Positions 46,520 through 55,309 of a stretch of 64,000 nucleotides of DNA are shown here, piece by piece. Both the position numbers and the translations under genes were made by a program. The stretch spans positions 393,526-457,525 of the forward strand of contig NZ_JAAORJ010000001.1 in assembly GCF_017696315.1 (NCBI RefSeq), read 5' to 3'. This stretch comes from Prochlorococcus marinus XMU1412. Lineage in GTDB: Bacteria; Cyanobacteriota; Cyanobacteriia; PCC-6307; Cyanobiaceae. The notes under the pieces are model-generated. The model saw nothing but the letters and a program-made list of their open reading frames with translations, was not told the origin of the DNA and did no database searches. Position 1 is the stretch's first letter; each line of letters begins with the position of its first letter.

Positions 46520-47473
46520 TTAGATACCCTCTGCTGCCTGCACTTTTTCTACTTGTTTTTTCTTTAATACTAAAAGTATTTGTGTTAAGCCTACACCAAT
46601 GAAAAATGCAATCAATCCAATTACTCTATAAGGGCTTTGAAGTACAACCTCGGCATCTAATTGCCCAAAGCCACCAACGTTGGGATCATTAGTAAGAGGG
46701 TCACCTGCATTAATTTTGTCTTGTGCTTTTACGATAAGTTGAGGACCAACAGGTACTGCTTCAGAAGTTATCTCACCATTATCATTTTCTATATTGACCT
46801 TATAGCTACCATCTTCAATTGTTTCTATTGAATTTATTGTTCCTGAGGTGGAAGAAGTGAAAACTACATTATTGCTTTTGTCTCCAGTTGGGTATACCTG
46901 ACCTCTACCTCTATTGCCTCCAATATGTAACGAGTATTTCCCATAGTGATATTCTTTATTAGTGGATGGATTAGGGGAAAGTACAGGGAAAACGATTTCT
47001 TTATTCGTATCGCCAGGTAGAGGTCCAACAATGATGATATTATCTTTCTCTTCACTGTAATTAGTGAAATAGACCCCCTCGGTCTCCTCTTTGATTTCTT
47101 CCGTCCATCTTTCTTGTGGAGCAAGTTTAAAGCCATCAGGCAGCATTACAACAGCACCAACTTGTAATGGGACTTCAGAACCATCAGCCCCGATCTCTTT
47201 TAAGTCATTTTTGTAGGGTATTTTGACTACTGCTTTGAAAACACTGTCTGCTCCAACAGATTGTGGAACCTCTGCAATTGTAGGCATCTGAGCTAGATGA
47301 CAATTTGCGCAGACTATCTTACCTGTGGCTTCTCTTGGGGATTCGTAGTTTTGCTGAGCCCAAAATGGATAAGCAAAAGTGATCGATGGATGAAATACAA
47401 TGCTCGAAATGAAAAGCAGAGTACAGATAAATAAAGTTGTTTTTTTCATGATTTGATTTTTAAGACTTTTCAT
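46520..47473 (-). CDS. petA: Cytochrome f (apocytochrome)
   Basis: A 317-residue subunit of the cytochrome b6f complex. After a signal peptide ending ITFA, the mature protein begins [17 protein letters not shown]; the Tyr N-terminal amine and CANCH bind heme c. A lumenal domain and one C-terminal membrane helix ([20 protein letters not shown]) follow. I use ATG 47473 as start, four bases after the petC stop; longer frames run into petC. Confidence 0.97.
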   Translation of the reverse strand: MKSLKNQIMKKTTLFICTLLFISSIVFHPSITFAYPFWAQQNYESPREATGKIVCANCHLAQMPTIAEVPQSVGADSVFKAVVKIPYKNDLKEIGADGSEVPLQVGAVVMLPDGFKLAPQERWTEEIKEETEGVYFTNYSEEKDNIIIVGPLPGDTNKEIVFPVLSPNPSTNKEYHYGKYSLHIGGNRGRGQVYPTGDKSNNVVFTSSTSGTINSIETIEDGSYKVNIENDNGEITSEAVPVGPQLIVKAQDKINAGDPLTNDPNVGGFGQLDAEVVLQSPYRVIGLIAFFIGVGLTQILLVLKKKQVEKVQAAEGI

Positions 47474-47477
47474 TTTT

Positions 47478-48014
47478 TTATGCCCACCATGGATTTTCAT
47501 TAGTTCTAAAGTCAGTTTCTGACCATTGTTTGACGAGTACAGCATCATCTTCAATATCGACATGAGCTAGAGCTAAAGATAAAGGAGCAGGCCCTCTAAC
47601 TACCTTCCCATTAGTATCGTACTGACTGCCATGACAAGGACATATGAATTTATTAGCACCACTATCCCATGGGACAACGCAACCTAAATGAGTACAAATT
47701 GCATTTAAACCAAAATCTCCTATTTCCCCACCCTCATTAACTATTAAATAAGTTGGATCTCCCTTTAGACCTTGTACTAGACTTCTGTCTCCTGCTTGAT
47801 GGGCAGCTAACCAACCTGTCTGAGTTATTGGATTTCCTAATTCATCTTTAGCAGAAGTTCCACCTCCCCCACCGCCTGCTCTTAAAGGCATGAAATAATT
47901 CGCTACAGGGTAAAGGGCTCCTAAAGCTACACCAGTTGCAGTACCAAATGTAAGAAGATTCATAAATTGCCTGCGACCCATTGAAGGGACATCATTGGAA
48001 CTTAATTGAGTCAT
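47478..48014 (-). CDS. petC: Rieske iron-sulfur protein of cytochrome b6f
   Basis: A 178-residue protein with one N-terminal membrane helix, a Gly-rich hinge ([14 protein letters not shown]) and the [2Fe-2S] domain: box 1 CTHLGC, box 2 CPCHGS. Twin Arg in MGRRQFMN suits Tat export; tatC is close by. petC-petA is the usual operon order. Divergent from the DUF3067 gene across 123 bases. Confidence 0.98.
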   Translation of the reverse strand: MTQLSSNDVPSMGRRQFMNLLTFGTATGVALGALYPVANYFMPLRAGGGGGGTSAKDELGNPITQTGWLAAHQAGDRSLVQGLKGDPTYLIVNEGGEIGDFGLNAICTHLGCVVPWDSGANKFICPCHGSQYDTNGKVVRGPAPLSLALAHVDIEDDAVLVKQWSETDFRTNENPWWA

Positions 48015-48137
48015 TCGCTACTTGGTTCTGTTATTTATTAGTTATTATGGATCAGATTGTTCAATTTCTGTTGCAAATAGATAGGACTTTTAATAATTTA
48101 AAGTAAAAGTTTAGGAAGTCTTAATTAATTGATTTAA

Positions 48138-48455
48138 ATGAACCCATTACTAGTAGATGAAGTTATACATTATTTGATTCATCGCTGGGGGAAAAAATAT
48201 GATTTTAGACTCTTTAGAAGAGGAAAATTTGTATATTTTCAGATGATGTGGGGATTCCTTGGACAGGAATCATTCCCTTTAAGTGAAGATGAATATAAAA
48301 AATCGATAGCTGATAAAATCGAGATTTTAAATAGATGTGGATATTCAGAAGAAGTAAGGGAATGGCTAAAGAAAGTCAATGCTAAGCCAAGATTAGGTAG
48401 AGCTGTTAGCTTGCAATTGAATCTTAATGAGAAGATGAAAGAGTTTTTGATTTAA
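48138..48455 (+). CDS. DUF3067 protein
   Basis: A 105-residue soluble protein with the pattern of DUF3067 (VIHYLIHRWGKKYDFRLFRR, then YFQMMWGFLGQESFPLSEDE), found in cyanobacteria and plants, often near petC or tatC. Function unknown; the location hints at cytochrome b6f assembly but that is inference. Its 3' end overlaps the convergent tatC by 32 bases. Confidence 0.82.
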   Translation: MNPLLVDEVIHYLIHRWGKKYDFRLFRRGKFVYFQMMWGFLGQESFPLSEDEYKKSIADKIEILNRCGYSEEVREWLKKVNAKPRLGRAVSLQLNLNEKMKEFLI

Positions 48456-49182
48456 GATTTTCTGATAAGTAAGTTAATCCAGTACCCACAAAAAATAAAA
48501 AAACCATCGATATAGATAGCAATGACATAGTCAATGGGTCTGTTGAAGGGGTAATCACTGCAGATAATATTGCTGAGGAAATTACAACTATCTTCCAATT
48601 CGAAATCATTTTTTCTGTCGTGATTATTCCAAGAGAACCAAGAATAAATTGTAATACTGGCAATTGAAAAGCTATTGCAGTGCTCGACATTAATAAGAGA
48701 ACAAAATCAAAATATCTTTCTATGGACCAAGTTGGTTCAACAATATCAGCACCAAAACTAATGAAGAAATTTATTGCTGCAGGGACTAATATCCACCATG
48801 AAAAAATTAATCCTAAAAAAAACAGAAGACCTGAACCAAAAACTGCGGGCAAGATAAGGCTTTTTTCTTGTTTTGTTAAACCAGGAGAAATGAATAATAT
48901 TATTTGATAAAAAATATAAGGCATAGAAACTATCAATCCGCTGTAACCTGCAACTTTAATAGCGACAAATAAAAACTCTCCTGGAGCAAGTTGTAGTAAA
49001 TGAATATCACCAGCTGGGATTTCTAAAAAAGATATTAATGGCTTTATGATGAGAAAACTAAAGAATATTGAAATAAGTATTGAGTAAATTGAGTTTAGTA
49101 TCCTTTGACGAAGCTCCTCCAAATGATCACTAAAAGTCATCGAATCTGATAATTTATTTTCACTTTGACCTGTACCTCTCAT
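48424..49182 (-). CDS. tatC: Twin-arginine translocase subunit TatC
   Basis: A 252-residue membrane receptor for Tat substrates, six hydrophobic segments. Signatures: FSDHLEELRQRILNSIYS near the N-terminus and SPGLTKQEKS in the middle. Cyanobacterial substrates include the Rieske protein encoded 400 bases away. Last codons overlap the DUF3067 gene on the other strand by 32 bases. Confidence 0.96.
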   Translation of the reverse strand: MRGTGQSENKLSDSMTFSDHLEELRQRILNSIYSILISIFFSFLIIKPLISFLEIPAGDIHLLQLAPGEFLFVAIKVAGYSGLIVSMPYIFYQIILFISPGLTKQEKSLILPAVFGSGLLFFLGLIFSWWILVPAAINFFISFGADIVEPTWSIERYFDFVLLLMSSTAIAFQLPVLQFILGSLGIITTEKMISNWKIVVISSAILSAVITPSTDPLTMSLLSISMVFLFFVGTGLTYLSENLKSKTLSSSH

Positions 49183-49261
49183 TATTATTTGATAAAGATT
49201 TTGTAAGAAAAAGGTTTAAAATTACTATTGTCAAAGTCCAATTTATTTTTGATAAACTTAA

Positions 49262-49522
49262 TTATTTGCTTAATTTAGGATTAGTGGGATCAGGTAATAA
49301 GAAAGGAGGGGCATCATTCAAAGATGATTCACCATAAGTTTCATATTCTCTATATCCACCCATTTTCCCATTTGTTTTCATTAGAGCGCTAACGAAGGCA
49401 AGTAGCAAGAAAACAGTAGGAGCTCCAATTATTAATGCAGCACCAAATAGATATCCAACAATAAATTCTGGAAAACTATGATTTCCTAAAAATTCATGAG
49501 TGCCCAAAAGAAAATCAAACAT
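49262..49522 (-). CDS. Small single-pass membrane protein, conserved-looking
   Basis: An 86-residue protein: short N-terminus (MFDFLLGTHEFLGNHSFPEF), one membrane helix (LFGAALIIGAPTVFLLLAFV) and a polar C-terminus with YREYETYGESSLNDAPPFLL. The pattern resembles small thylakoid proteins, but I cannot name it. It lies 79 bases upstream of tatC and 29 downstream of the NFACT gene on the same strand. Confidence 0.7.
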   Translation of the reverse strand: MFDFLLGTHEFLGNHSFPEFIVGYLFGAALIIGAPTVFLLLAFVSALMKTNGKMGGYREYETYGESSLNDAPPFLLPDPTNPKLSK

Positions 49523-49551
49523 TTAGATTTAAAAATTTTTTTTATTATAAA

Positions 49552-51252
49552 CTAAATTACTGTTTTAAGATTTTTTTTAATGTAATCTTCTCCTCTTGTA
49601 GGATTTCCCCAAATAATTTCTCCATTTTTAAAGGAAACGCAACCAGGTCCTCCTTTTTTGATTTTTTGTAAATCTTTAATTTTTACTAAATTAATTGGTA
49701 CTTTAATGTTTCTTTTTGCCTTACTAAATAAAGCAGCTAAATCTGCAGCTATTTGAAGATCCTGTTCAGATGCTGCTTGAGATGAAGACTTCAAAACTAC
49801 ATGGCTGCCTGGTGATTCCTGTGCGTGAAACCATAAATCGCCTTTTTTTGAAAACTTAAAGCTTATTAGCTCATTTTGCCTCATATTTCTCCCTACCTGA
49901 AGCTTCAATCCTGTGGGAGTGTCAACTTGAATTGGTGAAGATTGTATCTCATATGTACTTTTCTGATCTTCTCTTTGCTTCTTGATATTGATATTAAACT
50001 CGTTACAAATTTCTTCCATAATTTCTTCTAGTAGTTTGATTCTCATAAAAAGTTTTTCATGATTTAAAGAAATTAAATTTTCTAGGAGAGTAGTGAATTC
50101 TTCTAATCTTTCAATATTTGTTTTGTAAATAATTAATCTTTCTTTTATCAATTCTCTAGATCTCTTAAGTTTTTTTGACTTTTTATATAATTTTTGACCT
50201 TTAATAATATCTCGTTTTGTAATTTCACTTGAAGTGAATATATTGTCAGCTTTTTCTTTAAATACCTCGTAGTTCTCTGATTTTGTAAGAAGATCATATT
50301 GAATATTTAAATTCTTTTTCTCAGTATTGGTCTGTTTAAAAATTATCCCTTCAATTTTCTTTTCCAATAATTCAAGTTTTTTTTGTTTCAGATAATAATC
50401 ATAATAATTCTCTAAACTGGTGCATAAATCTATTTTATTCTCGCAATTAATTTCTTTATCAAAAAACCAAACACAATAAAAATCATTGTTAAATGGAGTA
50501 AACTTAAATTTATTGTTTTTAAACCTATTTATCCAAATCTTCCAATTTTTAAATATCTCCTTTAAGTCCGAATCGCTAATGAAATCGATATTTTTTTGCA
50601 TTATTTGCGGATTGCCAGTTTTGCTAATAACCTCTAATTGTTTTGTGAGGATAGGGCTTACTCCTTGATAGGTATTTATTAAACAGTATTTCAAAGACTC
50701 AGGTACTATTGAAATTGAGTTTTTCCATGATTGAAAAGACTCATCTTCTCTAGGTTGTTTTTTGAGATTAACTGGAGGGCCAGAATAAGTTGATCCTGTT
50801 GAAATTGTTCTAAAGCTAGATTGACTTGATTTAATTTGTTTACCAACAGCAATTATTTTTTGTTTATTATCCAAATAAAAAATATTGCTATGTTTTCCCA
50901 TTAATTCAAAAATTAAATACTTATTAATTTTATCTCCAGGTTTTTTCGCAAAACTAAATTTTATAACTCTCTCGAAATCATCTTGATCAATCGAAATTAA
51001 AGCCATATACTTTAATCCATATCTTATTTGTTTAGAAAGTGTGCTTTCTCTCCCAATCTTTTCTGGCTTATTTATCTTTAGTATTCTAGGAGAGTCCCCA
51101 TTCCATGAAACTTCTAACCATGTTTGAGAATCAACTCCTCTGAAACATAATTGAATTGTATTAGGCTCTGGCTGTTGGGCAGTTTCAAACTTTGTAGGTA
51201 AGATATTCTTTGTCAAATAATGCAAGACAGATCTAATAGATGTAATGTCCAT
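49552..51252 (-). CDS. NFACT family protein (RqcH/Rqc2, fibronectin-binding-like)
   Basis: A 566-residue protein. Residues 1-200 form the NFACT-N domain (MDITSIRSVLHYL, ENIL-type start), the middle is coiled coil (about 275-410), and the C-terminal NFACT-R domain has RNMRQNELISFK and KGDLWFHAQESPGSHVVLK. Homologues bind stalled 50S-peptidyl-tRNA and add Ala tails. ATG 51252 is chosen because MDITSI is the family start; the frame is open eight codons further. Divergent from gmk by 73 bases. Confidence 0.9.
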   Translation of the reverse strand: MDITSIRSVLHYLTKNILPTKFETAQQPEPNTIQLCFRGVDSQTWLEVSWNGDSPRILKINKPEKIGRESTLSKQIRYGLKYMALISIDQDDFERVIKFSFAKKPGDKINKYLIFELMGKHSNIFYLDNKQKIIAVGKQIKSSQSSFRTISTGSTYSGPPVNLKKQPREDESFQSWKNSISIVPESLKYCLINTYQGVSPILTKQLEVISKTGNPQIMQKNIDFISDSDLKEIFKNWKIWINRFKNNKFKFTPFNNDFYCVWFFDKEINCENKIDLCTSLENYYDYYLKQKKLELLEKKIEGIIFKQTNTEKKNLNIQYDLLTKSENYEVFKEKADNIFTSSEITKRDIIKGQKLYKKSKKLKRSRELIKERLIIYKTNIERLEEFTTLLENLISLNHEKLFMRIKLLEEIMEEICNEFNINIKKQREDQKSTYEIQSSPIQVDTPTGLKLQVGRNMRQNELISFKFSKKGDLWFHAQESPGSHVVLKSSSQAASEQDLQIAADLAALFSKAKRNIKVPINLVKIKDLQKIKKGGPGCVSFKNGEIIWGNPTRGEDYIKKNLKTVI

Positions 51253-51325
51253 TATCTGTGGAACACCTTTTTGCATTATTCCTTCTTAATTCACAAGATG
51301 TTTATTTTACTGTAAAAAATTTAAT

Positions 51326-51880
51326 ATGAAAAATCAAAAAAAACTTATTATCCTTACTGGACCCAGCGGGGTAGGTAAAGGAACAGTTGTGAAAGAAATA
51401 TTAGGTAAAGAAAAAAATTTTTGGCTTTCAATTTCTGCAACTACTAGAGAACCTAGAGAGGGAGAGAAGGACGGAGAAAATTACTACTTTTTAAATCAAG
51501 AAAAGTTTAAAGAAATGATTGAACAAAACTTGTTTCTTGAATGGGCTCAATTCGCTGGAAACTACTATGGAACTCCTTTGTCTTCTGTTAATGAGAAAAT
51601 AAAAAAGGGATTTACTGTACTACTTGAAATTGAAGTAGAGGGTGCAAGGCAAATAAAAGATAAGTTTCCTAATTCACTGTCAATATTTTTACTTCCTCCG
51701 GATAAAAAAGAGTTAGAGAGAAGAATAAGAAACAGAGGTACAGAAAAAGAAGAGGCAATTAAAAAAAGACTCTCAAGGGCTAATTATGAGATTTCTGTAG
51801 CAAATCAATTTGATTTTGCATTAACTAATCACAATGTTGATGAAACAGCAAAAAAAATAATCAAGTTAATAAAAACTTGA
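51326..51880 (+). CDS. gmk: Guanylate kinase
   Basis: A 184-residue kinase that phosphorylates GMP. P-loop LTGPSGVGKGT, then SATTREPREGEKDGENYYF and the lid region REFERR-like KKELERRIRNRGTE. Complete. The last codons, including the stop, form one arm of a long stem-loop terminator. Confidence 0.97.
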   Translation: MKNQKKLIILTGPSGVGKGTVVKEILGKEKNFWLSISATTREPREGEKDGENYYFLNQEKFKEMIEQNLFLEWAQFAGNYYGTPLSSVNEKIKKGFTVLLEIEVEGARQIKDKFPNSLSIFLLPPDKKELERRIRNRGTEKEEAIKKRLSRANYEISVANQFDFALTNHNVDETAKKIIKLIKT

Positions 51881-51890
51881 TTATTTTTTT
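51851..51890. terminator. Bidirectional terminator between gmk and psaJ
   Basis: A perfect 12-base-pair stem (51856-51867 with 51874-51885), 6-base loop, extended by five A-T pairs, with a T run on the plus strand and the matching A run. The gmk stop codon is inside the stem. Serves gmk and, on the other strand, the psaFJ transcript. Confidence 0.85.
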
Positions 51891-51895
51891 CTTTA

Positions 51896-52030
51896 TCAGC
51901 TCATTGGATGGAATAATAAATCTGGGAAAAATCTATTAAATTCAATAATTATTCCGGCTGTAAGGCTTAGCCAAATTGCTGCTACTACTGGGGCAGATCT
52001 GACAAATTTTGTGTTTAGAATTTTGAACAT
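51896..52030 (-). CDS. psaJ: Photosystem I subunit IX (PsaJ)
   Basis: A 44-residue single-helix subunit: [20 protein letters not shown] at the start, then [20 protein letters not shown]. This is the standard PsaJ sequence with the chlorophyll-ligand Glu-Phe-Asn region. ATG 52030 to TGA 51896-51898. Downstream of psaF by 28 bases, the usual psaFJ operon; it helps hold PsaF in place. Confidence 0.95.
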   Translation of the reverse strand: MFKILNTKFVRSAPVVAAIWLSLTAGIIIEFNRFFPDLLFHPMS

Positions 52031-52058
52031 TTGTTTTATGAAAGTTTTTTAAAGATTT

Positions 52059-52613
52059 TTAGCGAGGACCATTAAGTGTAATATTTTTGTCTTTCTCTCT
52101 TAGATCTCCATTTCTACCTTGCTTATTAGCAAGCAGAGGCCATTGTGCCCCTTTCACAAGACATTTTCTGGCTAAGTCTAGGTCAATAATGATCTCAAGA
52201 TCTGCTGGGTTCTTAGTCTTTTTTGATTCAATAAGATACTCTCTCCCTGACCAGCCTATAATTCCAGCAATATAAATGAACAGCACTCCCGGAATAAGTA
52301 GATCTCCTTCATGACCTCTATTTAAAAGGGCTCCCCATGGCTCAAGAGGAGGTCCAATTATTAAATGTGGGAGGCCATCATCTCCGCATGATGCTTTTCC
52401 GTATCTTTCAAATCTTGCAATGTCTTTTTGAGTAGTTGCAGAATTTGCTCTCTCAATGAATTTAGAATTTTCAGAGCATTTTGTGAGAGCTGAAGCAGTA
52501 TATTCAGTGCTGGCTCTATCTGCGTTTAAGGCAGGCCCATTGGCAGCTAGAGCAACTGGAGTAATTCCGAGGAACAGAAAAACTGAGGTTATTATTGAAA
52601 AAAAGAATTTCAT
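52059..52613 (-). CDS. psaF: Photosystem I subunit III (PsaF)
   Basis: A 184-residue protein with a Sec signal ending VALA and a lumenal domain with the Cys pair CSENSKF and ASCGDDGLPHL, then one membrane helix (LLIPGVLFIYIAGIIGWSG). Docks plastocyanin or cytochrome c6 in algae; structural in cyanobacteria. ATG 52613 is preferred to an upstream TTG. Compared with the usual cyanobacterial length (about 165), the Prochlorococcus form has a longer N-terminal part. Confidence 0.95.
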   Translation of the reverse strand: MKFFFSIITSVFLFLGITPVALAANGPALNADRASTEYTASALTKCSENSKFIERANSATTQKDIARFERYGKASCGDDGLPHLIIGPPLEPWGALLNRGHEGDLLIPGVLFIYIAGIIGWSGREYLIESKKTKNPADLEIIIDLDLARKCLVKGAQWPLLANKQGRNGDLREKDKNITLNGPR

Positions 52614-52687
52614 AAGTTGCAATCTTTAATTCCTTATAGGGTGTTATGTAAGAAATTAATATTAAAATAGAACAAGTTGAATCAAAA

Positions 52688-53758
52688 ATGCATAAAGTTT
52701 TAGCTATTGAAACAAGTTGTGATGAGACATCTGTCTCAGTAGTTTCTAATATTGGCGATACTTTTAGAATACATTCAAATATAATTGCCTCTCAAATTCA
52801 AGATCATTCAAAATGGGGAGGAGTTGTTCCTGAACTGGCAGCTAGAAAGCATTTAGAGTCATTACCTTTTGTTTTAGATAAGGCTTTAGAAGAATCAAAT
52901 ATCAAAATTGAGGAAGTTGATTATATTGCATCAACTGTAGCTCCTGGATTAGTTGGTTGTTTAAGAGTTGGCTCCATAACTGCAAGATCACTTTGCATGT
53001 TACATTCAAAACCATTTTTGGGAATTCATCATTTGGAGGGGCATTTATCTTCAATTCTCTTTTCAGAAAACTATCCAAAGAAATCCTTTCTTACATTACT
53101 TGTTAGCGGTGGGCATACTGAATTGATAAAGGTTGATGAAAGAAGGAGAATGCAAAGACTTGGGAAAAGTTTTGATGATGCTGCTGGAGAGGCATTTGAT
53201 AAAGTTGGCAGATTATTAGGTCTTAGTTATCCAGGAGGACCAGCAATTGAAAAGATTGCTAAAAATGGGGACCCAATGAAATTTAATTTACCAAAATGCA
53301 GGATTTCTGATAAAAAAGGTGGATTCCTTAAATATGATTTCTCTTTTAGTGGTCTAAAAACTGCCGTATTAAGATTAGTTGAGAGAATAAATTTGGATGG
53401 GAAGACCGTTCCAATTCCTGATATTGCTGCAAGTTTTGAGAGAGTAGTGGCAGAGGTCTTGGTAGAGAGAACAATAAAATGTGCAGATGATCATAGTTTG
53501 GATAATGTTGTTGTGGTTGGGGGAGTGGCTGCTAACAATACATTAAGAAAAATGATGATTAGTGAAGCTCGTAAAAAATCCATTAAAGTTCATTTAGCTC
53601 CCCTTAATCTTTGTACAGATAATGCTGCAATGATTGGAGCGGCGGCGTTGTTCAGGATCAAATTTAAGGATCATTTAAGTTCCCTTAAATTAGGTGTCGC
53701 AGGAAGACTATCAATTGAACAAGCAAATACCCTGTATGAAGAAAATCCTCCTTTCTAA
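52688..53758 (+). CDS. tsaD: tRNA N6-threonylcarbamoyladenosine transferase subunit
   Basis: A 356-residue ASKHA-fold enzyme that moves the threonylcarbamoyl group to A37 of ANN-decoding tRNAs. Metal ligands in HHLEGHLSS; ETSCDETSVS at the N-terminus and LVSGGHTELI are the family signatures, with SFDDAAGEAFDKV. Works with TsaB/TsaE. An hli gene begins five bases after the stop. Confidence 0.98.
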   Translation: MHKVLAIETSCDETSVSVVSNIGDTFRIHSNIIASQIQDHSKWGGVVPELAARKHLESLPFVLDKALEESNIKIEEVDYIASTVAPGLVGCLRVGSITARSLCMLHSKPFLGIHHLEGHLSSILFSENYPKKSFLTLLVSGGHTELIKVDERRRMQRLGKSFDDAAGEAFDKVGRLLGLSYPGGPAIEKIAKNGDPMKFNLPKCRISDKKGGFLKYDFSFSGLKTAVLRLVERINLDGKTVPIPDIAASFERVVAEVLVERTIKCADDHSLDNVVVVGGVAANNTLRKMMISEARKKSIKVHLAPLNLCTDNAAMIGAAALFRIKFKDHLSSLKLGVAGRLSIEQANTLYEENPPF

Positions 53759-53763
53759 CTTCA

Positions 53764-53940
53764 ATGAACAAACAACCTAAAATCGAGATTAAAGAAACAA
53801 AAAACTTCGTTGATAAAAAGGAACTAAATTTGTGGAAAAGAGGTTTCACCCCTCAAGCTGAAATATGGAATGGAAGGATGGCAACTGTTGGTATAGGAAT
53901 TATTTTTATAATTATTGCTTTAATAAGCCAGTTATCTTAA
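53764..53940 (+). CDS. hli: High-light-inducible protein (HLIP)
   Basis: A 58-residue single-helix protein of the chlorophyll-binding superfamily. The signature FTPQAEIWNGRMATVGIG holds the conserved Glu and Asn that ligate chlorophyll; the rest of the helix (IIFIIIALISQ) spans the membrane. Hlips bind excess chlorophyll and protect photosystem II under high light. ATG 53764 to TAA 53938-53940, right behind tsaD, so it may be read from the tsaD promoter or from one within that gene. Confidence 0.95.
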   Translation: MNKQPKIEIKETKNFVDKKELNLWKRGFTPQAEIWNGRMATVGIGIIFIIIALISQLS

Positions 53941-54103
53941 TAGAAATAAAAGTCATTTTCTTGAAAGTAGTTTTGAAAGATTTAATAAAAATTTCTCTTA
54001 TTCAGCCGATGAATTAAATTAAAAAGTATTGTATTTATTGGACTTGAGATAAGATTATTGATTTAATCAAAATAATAAATTTTTTTATTATTTATATTTT
54101 TAT

Positions 54104-55309
54104 ATGACGCCTGAAAGGCTTGGATTACTTTGGGGGATAACTGTATTTGCAGGTGCTTGCGCTCGATTATTTTCTTCTTTTACAGGATTCCCAAGTGTTG
54201 TTATTTTATTGCTTTCTGGATTATTCATCGGAAGATCAGGATTAGGCCTTGTTGAGCCTTTAGATCTTGGGCAAGGGCTTGAAACTATCGTAGGGCTTTT
54301 AGTTTGTTTGGTTCTTTTTGAAGGGGGATTAAATTTAAAACTACCTGAGGGGAATATAAGAAATACTGTTTTGAAAATTTCATTAGTAAGACTTTTTATT
54401 TCATTATCTGTTGGAATTTTTATTGCTCATTGGCTGGCTGGCCTCTCATGGCAAGTCGCAGGAATATACAGTGCCATAGTTCTAGCTACTGGACCAACAG
54501 TTGTCTCTCCATTAGTGGAACAAATAAAATTAGCTTCTCCACTCTCGGAAGTTTTAAAGGCTGAGGGGTTGTTGCTTGAACCAATTGGTGCGGTACTAGC
54601 ATTACTGCTTTTAGAACTGACCTTAGGTGACCTCCGTGGGATTAACGATGTATTTATAGCATTAATGCAAAGATTAGGGGGAGGAGTCTTTATCGGATTA
54701 AGCGCAGGATGGTTACTATCAGAAATTTTAAAAAAAATAAAAACTGAAGCCTCATTTGGTATAGAGCTTCAAGTTACCCTTGGATTTATTTTCCTTGTGT
54801 ATGGTATTTGCGAATATTTTTTACCAGAATCAGGCTTACCGGCTTCTGTCGCTGCAGGTTTTGTTGTAGGCAAAAGAGAAGTTGTAGACAAGGAGAGATT
54901 AGATAATTTAATAGGTGAATTAGCTCAATTAGCAATAACAGTTCTTTTCCCTCTTTTGGCCGCTGACGTTTCTTGGGGTGAATTAAGTCCGCTTGGCTGG
55001 GGAGGAGTTGTTTGCGTTTTAATGTTGATGGTAATTGTTCGCCCAATCTCTATCTGGATAGCAACAACGGGGAGAGAATTGAACTTTAAAGAAAAAATAT
55101 TTTTAGCCTGGTTAGCCCCAAGAGGTATTGTTACTGCAGCTGTAGCTTCTCTTTTTTCTATCAGATTAGAGCAGGCTGGTATCCTTGGGGCTGGCCGTCT
55201 CCAAGGTTTAGTTTTTCTTACTATATTGATGACAGTAGGAATACAAGGACTTTCAGCAAAACCTTTGGCAAATAGACTTGAATTAGGCCAAAAAAATAAT
55301 TCAGATTGA
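54104..55309 (+). CDS. Na+/H+ (cation/proton) antiporter, CPA family
   Basis: A 401-residue membrane antiporter with about 12 hydrophobic segments. The ion-binding region ALATGPTVVSPLV-like (VLATGPTVVSPLVEQIKLAS) and the segment FLAWLAPRGIVTAAVASLF match NhaP/KefB-type CPA proteins. It lacks a C-terminal regulatory domain. Its stop abuts gltX on the other strand. Substrate ion not decided from sequence. Confidence 0.92.
   Translation: MTPERLGLLWGITVFAGACARLFSSFTGFPSVVILLLSGLFIGRSGLGLVEPLDLGQGLETIVGLLVCLVLFEGGLNLKLPEGNIRNTVLKISLVRLFISLSVGIFIAHWLAGLSWQVAGIYSAIVLATGPTVVSPLVEQIKLASPLSEVLKAEGLLLEPIGAVLALLLLELTLGDLRGINDVFIALMQRLGGGVFIGLSAGWLLSEILKKIKTEASFGIELQVTLGFIFLVYGICEYFLPESGLPASVAAGFVVGKREVVDKERLDNLIGELAQLAITVLFPLLAADVSWGELSPLGWGGVVCVLMLMVIVRPISIWIATTGRELNFKEKIFLAWLAPRGIVTAAVASLFSIRLEQAGILGAGRLQGLVFLTILMTVGIQGLSAKPLANRLELGQKNNSD

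Noticed and set aside
47474-47563. Longer start for petA
   Set aside because: It runs into petC and adds 30 residues ahead of a normal signal peptide; ATG 47473 fits the cytochrome f start.
54069-54095. Terminator hairpin before the antiporter gene (AAATAATAAA with TTTATTATTT)
   Set aside because: Stem has no G-C pair and lies about ten bases before an ATG; too weak to assign as terminator of hli, although that remains possible.
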